Positions 8,528 through 17,686 of a DNA stretch of 38,162 nt are shown here, piece after piece; positions within the stretch are counted from its first letter, which is position 1, and each line of letters opens with the position of its first letter. The notes beneath the pieces are model-generated. The model was not told the origin of the DNA. It worked only from the letters and a program-made list of their open reading frames with translations, and did no database searches. Position numbers and translations under genes: made by a program. This DNA comes from Candidatus Absconditabacterales bacterium (GTDB lineage Bacteria; Patescibacteriota; Gracilibacteria; Absconditabacterales; Absconditicoccaceae): contig CALHCH010000089.1 in the NCBI GenBank assembly GCA_937930555.1, forward strand, positions 1-38,162. The letters run 5' to 3'.

Positions 8528-10714
8528 CTAGAATGCATCCAAATCAATGTTTTTGTCAGTATCTGAAGGTGTAGTTGGCGTCTCAGACGTCTCATGTGAG
8601 CTCACCACAGCTGATCAAGAGAGTTTTTGCTCAAAAGATGAATGCTGCAAATTCTTCTTTCACAATTTTGGATATTTGCGTCACTGCTGACGCTGCTGGA
8701 TTTGTCTATGATAGTAGCTATTTTTTTCTTGATCAGCTAGCTTTTGCTGAGAAGTCATGTTGTTTTTTTGGAGTGTAGAGGTCTTCAATTCTTCGACAGA
8801 TTGGTGATCTAGCTGTCTTCTTTTTTCTTTTTGTTCTATAGAGTCATATGTAGGTGGGGTAGTTATTTTCTTTATTTCATCGTCTATACTATTGTGTTCA
8901 GTCTTGGGAGTATTAGGTTGTTTGCTAACATCTAATAGAGACTCAACCAAATATTCTTCATGTGATACTGATGCGCTTCAAGGTGCTGATGAAGTCGCAG
9001 CTACTGCAGTAGTCGGGACAGCTCGAGGTGATGTTGGTGTGGTCATGGTGTCTACATTTATATCTGTGGATTGTTTGCGATCTGTAGGAGCGGATTCACC
9101 TAGACTCGCTCTCACAAATTCACGAAACAACGGATGCGGATCCAAAAATGCTGACTCAAACTCAGGATGAGCCTGTGTCGCCACAAAATATGGATGACTC
9201 GTATACTCTACAAACTCTACCAATCTCCTGTCTGGAGAGCAACCACTGAGTTTAAAATTTCCTATACGAGAGAGCTCCTCGTGATATCTCTCACTGACCT
9301 CATATCTATGTCTATGACGTTCTGTGACTTTATTGTGACCATATGCTCTGGCTACCTTGGAGGTAGGATCTAGGATGGCTTCGTAGTGACCTAGACGCAT
9401 CGTACCTCATTTGTGAGATATATCCTGCTGGCTCTCCATCAGATCTATCACTAGATGTGTAGATGTAGGATCAAACTCAGCTGAGTGTGCATCTGTATGT
9501 CAGAGGACGTTTCTCGCGTATTCTATCACTGCCACCTGCAGACCCAGACATATACCCAGATATGGCACTTTGTGCTCTCTACAGTATTTGGCTACGGTGA
9601 TCATACCCTCCACTCCTCTCTCACCAAATCCTCCAGGCACGATTAGTCCCTGGATAGTATGCTCAGCAAAAAAGTCTGCTATATAATGCTCTCCTTGCTC
9701 CTGTACTGCTACGGTATCTAGTCGGTGGATATGTGTCTTGGCGTTGAAGTGTACTCATGCGTGCAATGTCGCCTCTATCACGCTCAGATAGCACTCATCT
9801 AGCTCGGTGTATTTGCCTGCTATACATATGTTGAGTTCTTTTTTTGGATCTAATAGCACATCTACTCTCTGCTTCCATTCTAAAAATTTTGGGGGCATAT
9901 ATGATCGACCAAACGACTCCTGGATCTGCTGATCAAATCACTGGGACTCAAAATCAACCGGCACCTGATATATGGTAGCTCTATCAGGACAATGTATACA
10001 ATGAGACTCTGGTATGCCACATAGCTTGGAGATCTTGGTGGTCGGGATATCGGTGACATCACTCGGAGTCCTAGTCACCACAAAATCAGGAATAATCCCG
10101 ATTTCTCTCAATTTTTGTATACTATGTTGGAGAGGCTTGGTTTTTATTTCACCATTGTAGCTATGGCGTACTAGTGGCGCCACATGCACAAACTGTACCA
10201 CATCATCAGCTGATGTATCCAACTGTCTCACTGCTTCATAAAAATGAGGCCCCTCTATATCACCCACTGTCCCTCATATCTCTATCACTACTACCGCCTT
10301 GTCGCCATCCTGCGTAGCTAGCTTGTCGCCTACAGCTTGTATCCTATGTATCACCTCATCCACGATATGTGGCACGACCTGCACCGTCTGTCCCAGATAG
10401 TCACCTTTGCGTTCTTTGGTGATGACGGACTGGTATATCTGACCGGTCGTGATAGAATTTTCAAACATCACCTGCTGATCCAAAAATCTCTCATAGTGAC
10501 CAAAATCCAAGTCCACCTCGCCACCATCGTGAGTCACAAAACATTCACCGTGCTCATAGGGCGACATCGTCCCAGCATCCATCTGGATATACGGATCACA
10601 CTTGATGATCTCGACCCTATAGCCACTATGCTTGAGGAGACTCCCGATAGACGCAGACACGATCCCCTTTCCGATACCAGACATCACTCCACCAGTCACG
10701 ACGATATATTTCAT
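8528..10714 (-). CDS. pyrG: CTP synthase with a long C-terminal extension
   Basis: Makes CTP from UTP, ATP and glutamine. It starts [20 protein letters not shown] (synthetase P-loop), then [14 protein letters not shown], in which the first Gly of the GG is a TGA codon, and the glutamine amidotransferase nucleophile motif [11 protein letters not shown]. The domain closes with [19 protein letters not shown], where the enzyme normally ends near residue 545. Here it runs on to residue 728. The extra 180 or so residues are rich in Ser, Thr, Gln, Lys and Pro ([35 protein letters not shown]) with no recognisable domain, and end KNIDLDAF. The first ATG that matches the family is at 10714. Confidence 0.93.
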
Positions 10715-10824
10715 AGCCAAATTCAAAAATAACTAAAAAATCGACATGCTTCCACTAATTGACTTATATGTATAGATATGGTTTGGGATTGCGAGAGGAG
10801 ATTGGTGGAAAAGTTTTTTGAGTA

Positions 10825-10860
10825 TAAAAAAAGTCCCCTATCAATACTGACTCGGGGACA
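10825..10860 (-). terminator. Intrinsic terminator between the small secreted protein and pyrG
   Basis: On the minus strand GTCCCC, a 15-base loop and GGGGAC are followed by a run of seven T. It lies just downstream of the 10887 stop and ends that small transcription unit before pyrG. Confidence 0.75.
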
Positions 10861-10886
10861 CATAATTGTAGATTTTTGCACCTAGG

Positions 10887-11168
10887 TTACCATCTTAGGA
10901 AGAACTGGACCTTGGATGCATCAATCTGATTCCTAACTACTTTTTTTGTGGATAAACCACCAAAAGTTTTATTGATATCACTATCTTTGGTCTCTGTTGA
11001 GATATTGGAAGAAAGAATGAGCTGCTGCGTTGCTACTTGAGGAGCGAGTCCCTGGGCTATTGCAGTTTGCATATTTTCTGTTGATTCCGTTAAGCTTAGC
11101 TCGCTTGAAGATAAGTTAGTGATAAATAAAGTAGGAACACCGAATAGAAGCAAAAAGATTAGTTGCAT
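10887..11168 (-). CDS. Small exported protein of unknown function
   Basis: A 93-residue protein that I do not recognise. It begins with a clear signal peptide or membrane anchor (MQLIFLLLFGVPTLFITNL), followed by a polar Ser/Thr/Gln-rich segment (TENMQTAIAQGLAPQVATQQ) and a basic end (KKVVRNQIDASKVQFFLRW). There is no lipobox cysteine. Its own terminator lies downstream at 10825-10860 and TraX-like and pyrG genes flank it. The ATG at 11168 is chosen because the hydrophobic segment starts immediately after it. Confidence 0.6.
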   Translation of the reverse strand: MQLIFLLLFGVPTLFITNLSSSELSLTESTENMQTAIAQGLAPQVATQQLILSSNISTETKDSDINKTFGGLSTKKVVRNQIDASKVQFFLRW

Positions 11169-11281
11169 AATATATAATTTGGTGCCCAAACCTTATAAGC
11201 AACTCTCTCTCTAAGTCAACACTTTTTACGAATTTTTTACTCTATTGCCAAAACCTTCTCCATACCATACATTACCCACGA

Positions 11282-12001
11282 TTAGACGATACTCAGCACT
11301 CCCAATATCACCGCCTGCACGACATACAATTCCAGACTATGTTTGGATATCCAGACGAGAGTAGCTTGGATTTTTGTATTATTGGGGATGAGTGGAGTAT
11401 TGGAGCGGGTGATGGCTAGTAGGCATCCTAGGAGGAGGACTCCTACCAGTCATATCCATATCAGCATATCATCACCCAGTCATAGTCGCTGCTGAGATCG
11501 GAGCATCTGTATCATCACCGCTCACAGTATCACTAGTCATATCGGCATCGTCGCACCATATCCTCTCGCTCGATACCCCACCAACCCAAACACCACACTC
11601 ATCGACCCATACTCCACTCGCTGCTGTGTCTGACTAGCATACACCACAGCGATCACACACAGGAGTATCTCTGGATACAGATGATGCTGACGCTGGACTC
11701 GTCACAATATCACTCTCGTAGTAGCTATACCAAGCAATATATTTGCATACCAAAAATCTATATATCATTGTGATGCAGCAATCCACAATCAGATCTGAAA
11801 CACAATCCCCCATATCCATAGGCTAGGTCTGGAGCGATAGGAGCGATTGTATCATACCAAAAACAAAAATATCGGAAAAGCGATGCGACCCACAATACGA
11901 AGTATCTCTACATCAGGGTACCACAAAAATCCCACATGATCCACAATCATAGCGACCAGTGCGAATACCTTGAGATAATCATACAGATTTGGTCTGAGCA
12001 T
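11282..12001 (-). CDS. TraX-like polytopic membrane protein
   Basis: A 239-residue membrane protein. The N-terminal region matches the TraX/acyltransferase-3-like pattern: YDYLKVFALVAMIVDHVGF, then EILRIVGRIAFPIFLFLVGY. The C-terminal WISKHSLELYVVQAVILGVL is the typical closing helix with the YxxH-like motif of the family. In between are about six further hydrophobic segments with several TGA-coded glycines (for example FQIGLW and MPIGLVILG). TraX acetylates F pilin in E. coli; relatives in other bacteria are mostly uncharacterised membrane acyltransferases, so the substrate here is unknown. Confidence 0.75.
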
Positions 12002-12078
12002 TAGTCACAAGATAGTGGAACTACAAAAAAACTCAACCCCTAAGACGCGGTATTGGAGATTTTTCTGTTATACAAAAA

Positions 12079-12099
12079 GGACGCGGCAAGCCGACGTCC
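12079..12099. repeat. GC-rich palindromic repeat
   Basis: GGACGCGGC, AA, GCCGACGTCC forms a near-perfect hairpin (CGGC/GCCG inside GGACG/CGTCC, one bulged A). It is far more GC-rich than the surrounding AT-rich spacer and resembles dispersed repeats of the type GGACGCGGCAAGCCGCGTCC seen in other genomes. No T run follows closely, so it is not an obvious terminator. Confidence 0.55.
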
Positions 12100-12112
12100 C
12101 TACAATATAATT

Positions 12113-12143
12113 TTCCTAATTCTTTTTTCCTAATTCTTTTTTC
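12113..12143 (-). repeat. Two overlapping copies of the purine-rich 17-base repeat
   Basis: The minus strand holds two copies of GAAAAAAGAATTAGGAA offset by 14 bases, starting five bases after the cupredoxin-gene stop (12148). The third copy in the window is at 4102-4118, in the same position relative to a stop codon. Confidence 0.65.
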
Positions 12144-12147
12144 TATT

Positions 12148-12927
12148 TTACTCTACTACCAAGTTACCTACCATACCTTGTGCGCGGTGATTGCCTACAC
12201 TACAATAATACTCAAATGTACCCAGCGTATCAGCTACAAATGTAACACTCGTCACACCATCAGCACTCGTCACTACTGCAGTCGCAGCATCAAACTCATC
12301 TATTTTCCAATCATGCGTTCATTCAGTGCTTTCAAAGTTGATAGTAACAGTATCTCACAATGAGACATAGATGTTTTGTTCTGAAAACGAGAAGTTACTT
12401 CCTGTTACGTCCACTTGTATAGAAGCTCAACTTGACTCAGACATTGTATCATCGTCATCCATTTGATCCATACTTGATGCATCATTTGCATTATCCATGT
12501 CATCCATATTGTCCATATCATCATCTTGCATATCGTCCATATCATTTTGATCCATCATATCATCACTATGGTCCATGTCGTCATCGCTGTGAGTCTCTTG
12601 CATAGTAGGTGCAGTCATAGCTGCCTCTTCCATCATTGCGATTTTGATAGCTAGCTGTTCTCTTTCTCTCGCTATCACGAGATCTATCGTATCATAGATC
12701 CACTCTAGCACATAGTACACTCTTCCATTGCTGTTAAGTGTAGGTAGGATCTCCACGATTTTGTTTGCTATACCCACGAGTCTATTTGGGTCGTTGTTGC
12801 CCATAGTATTGATTTTGATAGCCAGATCATCCATCAGCTCCACATCAGCATCGGACGGACTATACATACCCATCACAGATCCAAACATAAGTACACTAGA
12901 AAGCAATCAAACAAGAATTTTTTTCAT
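12148..12927 (-). CDS. Exported cupredoxin with Met/Asp-rich linker
   Basis: A 259-residue exported protein. The signal peptide is MKKILVGLLSSVLMFGSVMG. Residues 25-95 form a helical region (AIKINTMGNNDPNRLVGIAN). Residues 100-155 are a low-complexity run of Asp, Met, Asn and His built on DDMD/DQMD units. From about residue 165 a plastocyanin-like domain follows: VTGSNFSFSEQNIYVSLGDT, then GTHDWKIDEF, then FEYYCSVGNHRAQGMVGNL. The type 1 copper ligands are all present: His205, Cys242, His247, Met252. It could carry electrons or bind copper at the cell surface; the Met/Asp/His linker could itself bind metal. Several glycines in the domain are TGA-coded. Confidence 0.85.
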
Positions 12928-13042
12928 ACCAACAAAGTAACTAATAAAAATATCTACCCACTGTATAGCCAAATACCCAAATCATTGCAAGGGCTAATAG
13001 GTGGCGACCCACACAACTAATCACAACACAAAAAATCAAAAA

Positions 13043-13996
13043 TTAGGTAGCATCACGAGAGAGTACCAACACACGTCTCGCCCCATCATGCATGGGTCAC
13101 TGCGGTACAGGCACAAAATCATGCAACGCATCCATAATCACCTCAGTACGATATCTAAAAAAAGCCCCATGTTTGGTCCCTACATCGTGGACGATAAAAT
13201 GATCTGCATCATATCATACAAGTGTCATCATATGATATCTAGGCCCTCCGTTGCTATAGTATGGATTTTTTAGCATCTTGCCTGCAAATGGAGCAACTAT
13301 TGGGTGTCAGGCGGCGAGCTCCTCACGCAGCTGATCAGAGGTGGGATTGTCCAATATAGTAGTGGTACCTATACCATAGTATGCATCGTACATCTCTTGA
13401 GTCTGAGTCACGGTTGTATCTACATAACTCCCAAACATTGTATTTTGCAATGCGACTAGATTGAGTATCTCTTGCGTAAATTGCTCCCTAGTGAGCGACT
13501 TATGAGTTAGTCGATAGGCTGGGAGGATGATACTCGCTTCCTCACAGGCATCTTGTCGAGGTTGATTTCGATCTCCATCTGGCGCCTGTGACCAAAACGT
13601 AAGATCCAATTGCACCGATTCTGGCAATATTTTTGGAGATGTTTTTTTTACATCTACCACACCAATTTCTTGCATCACCTCTTCATTTTTTGTGTCAGCT
13701 TTAGTTTTATGCACTACAGCATCCTTTTGATCTAGATAGTCCGATGGGTCAAATACTATTTTATTTTTGGTCTCAGGTGTTTTTTGAGTATCTATGTTGT
13801 TTGTAGTGTTCAGACTGTTTGGTGGCTCCACAGCAGTGGATGGTGGAGACTCTGGCAAGATGAGATCAAACTCTACTGGCTTATCTACCTCAGGTATATC
13901 TCTAGATGACTGAGGTAGCAACACATATCCAGCAAGTATCGCTCATCACAAAAACAACGATAACACACTCCATCCCAATATCAATTCCTTGTCCAT
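13043..13996 (-). CDS. Membrane-anchored C39-like cysteine peptidase
   Basis: A 317-residue protein with an N-terminal membrane anchor (LILGWSVLSLFLGGAILAGY), a Pro/Thr/Lys-rich spacer to about residue 125, and a C39-like papain-fold domain. The catalytic Cys151 sits in QPRQDACEEAS and His255 in PRYHMMTLVGYD, followed by the Asp of FIVHDVG. Domains of this type (peptidase_C39_2) are common in CPR and Firmicutes secreted proteins; the substrate is not predictable. The start at 13996 is preferred over ATG 14002 because an AGGT lies six bases upstream. It is divergent from the SOUL gene, with which it shares a short promoter region. Confidence 0.75.
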
Positions 13997-14081
13997 AGAC
14001 ATACCTAGACTATACCAAATCTTGGTTGAATTTGTAGTGTGTTTCACTAGCTTGAAGTCAGTCTTTATCAATCACGACACT

Positions 14082-14711
14082 ATGCGAAAAGCTCTCCTCA
14101 TCATATGTATACTCCTCCTAGCTGCTCGACATATCCGAGGACGATATGTCACTCACAATATCGAGACGCCACCTGGTGAGAGCACTATGATGTGAGATAT
14201 TGAGATCCGTACTATGCCATCTGTACTCGTGGCATCGGTGTTGGTGCCTGGTGATGAGATCAGCTCACCCAACAATGCGTTTAGTCAGTTGGCAGGGTTT
14301 ATATTTGGAGACAATGTGTCTCGTGACAAGATCGAGATGACCGCACCTGTCACCAGCAAAAAAATCAAAAATAATGAAAAAATCGAAATGACTGCTCCCG
14401 TCACGTCCAAAGTCAGTGGGGAGATGACGGAGGTATCGTTTGTGATGCCGAGCAAATGGACGAAAGACACACTACCTATACCCAACAACAATAATATCAC
14501 CATCTCACAAACGCAGCCCAAAAAGCTTGCAGTACGAACATTTGGTGGCTATGCTACCTCAGCCAATATAACCAAAGAAAAAGAAAAGTTTGTCCAAGCA
14601 TTGGTCGAAAACAATATCTCACGATCTGGTGAGATGACCCTCGCTCAGTACAATGATCCCCTCACTCCAGCCTGGATGAGAACCAATGAGTGGTGGGTGG
14701 AGATAGAGTAA
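14082..14711 (+). CDS. SOUL-family heme-binding-like protein, exported
   Basis: A 209-residue protein starting MRKALLIICILLLAA, a signal peptide or anchor. The body is the SOUL/HBP domain: VASVLVPGDEISSPNNAFSQ, FIFGDNVSRDKIEMTAPVTS, KIEMTAPVTSKVSGEMTEVS, FVMPSKWTKDTLPIP, LAVRTFGGYA. The KIEMTAPVTSK element occurs twice in tandem, as in several bacterial SOUL proteins I know. Only one glycine (MMGDIE) is TGA-coded. Members bind heme or tetrapyrrole in eukaryotes; the bacterial role is unclear. Convergent with the lipoprotein gene at a shared terminator (14729-14767). Confidence 0.85.
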
Positions 14712-15412
14712 TATTTCTGGATAAACAAAAAGCCAGTACCTGCAATTCAGGGACTGGCTTTATTTTTTGGTGGAAATTTGATTTCCAAATCTTTACTGAT
14801 ATACAGCAATTTCTTTTGGCAAATTTGAAATCCTGTATTGTAAGCGTTACAAAGCTGTTCATCTACAGATCGATAGTGTATATCGCCCACTTTATACAAA
14901 GGTATCTTTTGGTCATCAATACGTAATACCAAATTAGCCCAAAAAGATGATAATTTACCATCTTCAAGTCGATAGACGTAGTGCACATAGTCACAATCCT
15001 CATCTACAATTGGATTTCCAAAAAGGAACTTTTCTTCATACTGTTTGATCTGATAACGAAATGCAACGTAGATATCAAAGATATTTAAACTCCTATCTAC
15101 ATGATGGATTTCTGTCACTCTTTGACCAGCATCATCTTGCCCTATCAGGAGATAATGGCTTGAGCATACAGCATAGATCTTACAAGAGTCCAGCCTAACA
15201 TCATTAAACTTGCCTACTCTACCCATAGGCAGCTGCTCCCTATCATCCAGATCAATATAGTAATCCAGAGAATCGATCCGATGATATACGTGAGACTCTA
15301 CTCCCATACTCGGAAGTAGAGAGTCGAGATTTTGCTCTTTAGAGATACTTTTCCACACAGTGCAACTTGAAGAAAATCCAGTTACTACAATAAAGAGTAC
15401 AATAATTTTCAT
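14549..15412 (-). CDS. Lipoprotein of unknown function; code-25 end is doubtful
   Basis: A lipoprotein starting MKIIVLFIVVTGFSSSC, with a lipobox and Cys17. The mature part (DSLLPSMGVESHVYHRIDS, VGKFNDVRLDSCKIYAV, FWANLVLRIDDQKIPL) matches nothing I recognise. With TGA as glycine it runs to TAG at 14549 (287 residues) and overlaps the SOUL gene by 163 bases on the other strand. With TGA as stop it would end at 14747 after KNKASP (221 residues), inside the shared terminator hairpin at 14729-14767. About ten glycines are encoded and none of them by TGA, unlike most neighbours. The coordinates follow code 25; the shorter form fits the terminator better. Confidence 0.55.
14729..14767. terminator. 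Bidirectional intrinsic terminator
   Basis: AAAGCCAGTACCTG, a short loop and CAGGGACTGGCTTT form a long hairpin with A runs on the left and T runs on the right, so it works in both directions. It ends the SOUL gene (plus) and would end the lipoprotein mRNA (minus). Confidence 0.85.
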
Positions 15413-15511
15413 AATATTTTTTGTTTTGGTTAGCAATTTTATTTGTAGATGACACAAAAAATATGTCTTCACAAAATATATAAAACATATTGTATATTAC
15501 AAGTCAATAAT

Positions 15512-15539
15512 CAAAAAACGAGAGTGTACCACTCTCGTC
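15512..15539 (-). terminator. Intrinsic terminator of the Kazal/NTR gene
   Basis: On the minus strand ACGAGAGTG, a 3-base loop, CACTCTCGT, then TTTTTT. It lies 51 bases beyond the stop codon of the Kazal-domain gene. Confidence 0.8.
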
Positions 15540-15540
15540 C

Positions 15541-15589
15541 TCTATTCTAAACTCTGTATCCTCTATTCTGCATTCTCTATTCTACTCTA
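15541..15589 (-). repeat. Degenerate purine-rich minisatellite after the Kazal/NTR gene
   Basis: On the minus strand the DNA between the stop codon at 15590 and the terminator is built of variants of AGAATAGAG and AGAGTAGA. No reading frame is open through it. It resembles the repeat after the M15 peptidase gene (25765-25800). Confidence 0.5.
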
Positions 15590-16657
15590 TTATAGTTCAC
15601 TATCTATTTTCCACAATACCTCCAACAGGAAGGCATAATTTCTCAATACAGGACTTCATTGCACAAAGCTAGATACAGCAAGTGTATAATTAATCTCATC
15701 GATTTTTTCGCTTACTTTTGAGATTACCATATCTTGATCGTCTGCACTTGCTGTATCCAATCGCTTACTAATGATTGATTCTATAAGCTGCTCGTGTGAT
15801 GACTTGAGATACACAAACTCAAACGCTACACATGTTGCTCTCTCTTGCTGAAAACAAGCTTTTTTGGTACAAGCTCAAAGCATACTATTGGTAACAGTGC
15901 AGTTGTTGCATCCATCATATCGACTAGTACAAAAATTGGGTGCATCTATGATATTGAGAGGGTTTGGATTGTCTACACAAAACCCATCATAGGCTCTACT
16001 CACCCCAGCTGCTTGCATATCACAGATATCACCATACGATATACCATCCACCCCACATACTGGACCGCTATATCCTCTATCGCATACATCAGGATCACCA
16101 AACTCACACTCACCAGCATATGCTATATCTACACCATCACACTCTGCGACACAGCGATTGCTATATGTCTGGCCATCTACTCCACACTGTGGATCATACT
16201 CCATCGTACAGATACACATATCTGACTCTGACTGCTCATCTACGATTTCCTGATATGGACAGCTGCTACATAGCCCACCACTGAGTGTCTCTCCGTCATT
16301 GGATAGTATAGTATATGATCATCCTACCTCCATATCTGCACAAGCTCCTCATCGAGTACAATTGATATTGCTTACCTCACGAGTGAGTATAAGCGTTTCT
16401 AAATCAGTTCACTTGAGTACCCTATCTACCGAGATAGTATATGTATACGTCCCAGGCGTTGCATTACCTCATTGCTGAGCACAAAACTCTTCGTCATAGT
16501 CACTTGATACATACTGCACATCTTCGATCGTACCTTCGACCACGATCATCGCATCACCTAGCTGATCCTCAAAACTAGGAAAACTCGCACAACTCAAACC
16601 ATATGCAGTACTACTCACAAATAGAAATCAAATAATTCACAAAAATAATTTCTTCAT
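15590..16657 (-). CDS. Secreted NTR-like plus Kazal-like protein
   Basis: A 355-residue exported protein with signal peptide MKKLFLGIIGFLFVSSTAYG. Residues 22-145 have the pattern of a TIMP/NTR-like domain: CASFPSFEDQLGDAMIVVEG, ISVDRVLKGTD, GGACADMEVGGSYTIL, GGLCSSC. Two Kazal-like modules follow at about 147-185 (CICTMEYDPQCGVDGQTYSN) and 190-225 (CDRGYSGPVCGVDGISYGD). The C-terminal half has two more cysteine pairs and a helical end. Kazal domains inhibit serine proteases, so the protein may protect the cell or block enzymes of a partner. Several glycines (QQGGN, VGGSY) are TGA-coded. It has its own terminator at 15512-15539. Confidence 0.8.
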
Positions 16658-16751
16658 CGATAAGAAGTATAATAAAAGTTAGTATCGTATAGTGTACGAT
16701 TGGGTTGTTTTTTGGTGACAAGACGCGATTATAAAACAATAAATAGCAAGA

Positions 16752-17120
16752 TTACATATCTGGCATATGATAAAAAAACTCCTCTCTCACGATCTTCCCA
16801 TCTGCGACCTTATATACTGCTAGCTCAGTCTCGGTCATCCTAGGAGCACCCTTGTAGGTGATATCCATCGTATATGTCACAGCAAAATAATCATCAGCGA
16901 TGATTGGTTCGCTGACGGTGATACCGTGAAATTCTTCTAGCATATCTCATCGTATTTCTGATTTCTTTTGGATTCCATCGAGTCAGACTGCATCTGGTGA
17001 GTCAGGATTGTTTACTTCTACGCTCACAATGTCTGAGGAGTAGAGTTCTTCGTGAGCTTGTGAATCTTTTCATTCCCTCACTAGTTCTACTAGTCTGTGT
17101 GCGATCTCTGATATGGTCAT
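16752..17120 (-). CDS. SnoaL-like (NTF2-fold) protein
   Basis: A 122-residue protein: MTISEIAHRLVELVREGKDS, LYSSDIVSVEV, then FAVTYTMDITYKGAPRMTET, ending IVREEFFYHMPDM. This is the SnoaL/NTF2-like layout, a small cone-shaped pocket used for many reactions or for binding only. No catalytic residue set can be assigned. It lies directly downstream of a toxin gene (25 bases) and is likely transcribed with that TA operon. Confidence 0.75.
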
Positions 17121-17145
17121 AGTATGTAGTATATAGATAAAACAA

Positions 17146-17412
17146 TTATTTGTAAATGTCTCATCTTCATCAAGCATCCCAAAAGTATATCACTATCTCA
17201 TTTTCAATGATATAGAATTTGAATCTAAATTGTCATACTCTCAATCTATATGATCATTTATCCAATCATTGAAGTGGTTTGATATCTAGCGATGGATCCA
17301 AAGGATTGTCCATCATGATTTTTACTTTAGCAAAAAATCTATTACTTAACTGAGTATGCTTGCTCAAAAACTTGATCACTTGTTTCGAATATTTGATCTC
17401 ATATTTATGCAT
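17146..17412 (-). CDS. RelE/ParE-type toxin
   Basis: An 88-residue toxin starting MHKYEIKYSKQVIKFLSKH, then LDPSLDIKPLQGLDKGSYRL, RVGQFRFKFYIIENEI, and VIYFWDAGGRGDIYK. The layout is that of the RelE/ParE superfamily. Five or more glycines are TGA-coded, so under the standard code it would look like fragments. Its ATG overlaps the upstream antitoxin gene by 8 bases. Confidence 0.78.
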
Positions 17413-17617
17413 TCTCTTTTACAAAATCCAAAAAATCCTCAGCAGAATCTACAGAATCTGGCATGCTAATCACATCTCAATTTTTGTATGCCTCCATAGC
17501 TTCTTTATGCGTTGTGATGATATCACTTTCTACTCTGACTTCAGGAGTATCTTGCAAGATTTGATGCAATACTGGTATCATAGAGATAAAGTTTTCTTTG
17601 GTAAGAGTGAGAGTCAT
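17405..17617 (-). CDS. Putative antitoxin partner of the adjacent RelE-type toxin
   Basis: A 70-residue acidic protein: MTLTLTKENFISMIPVLHQI, DTPEVRVESDIITTHKEAME, ending SAEDFLDFVKENA. I do not recognise the family, but size, acidity, position before the toxin and the 8-base overlap fit an antitoxin. One glycine is TGA-coded. The polyprenyl synthase gene ends 70 bases upstream on the same strand. Confidence 0.65.
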
Positions 17618-17686
17618 TGTCTCAAAAAAGATAAACAATATATGTATGATAAAAAAAAGGGAAAATTCAAGCCTTAAGTAAGTAAG

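Noticed and set aside
12079-12099. GC-rich hairpin as terminator for the cupredoxin gene
   Set aside because: No T run follows on the minus strand within reach, so it is listed as a repeat only.
16684-16700. ATCGTA/TACGAT inverted repeat upstream of the Kazal/NTR gene
   Set aside because: Arms of only six bases in AT-rich DNA; too weak to report as an operator.
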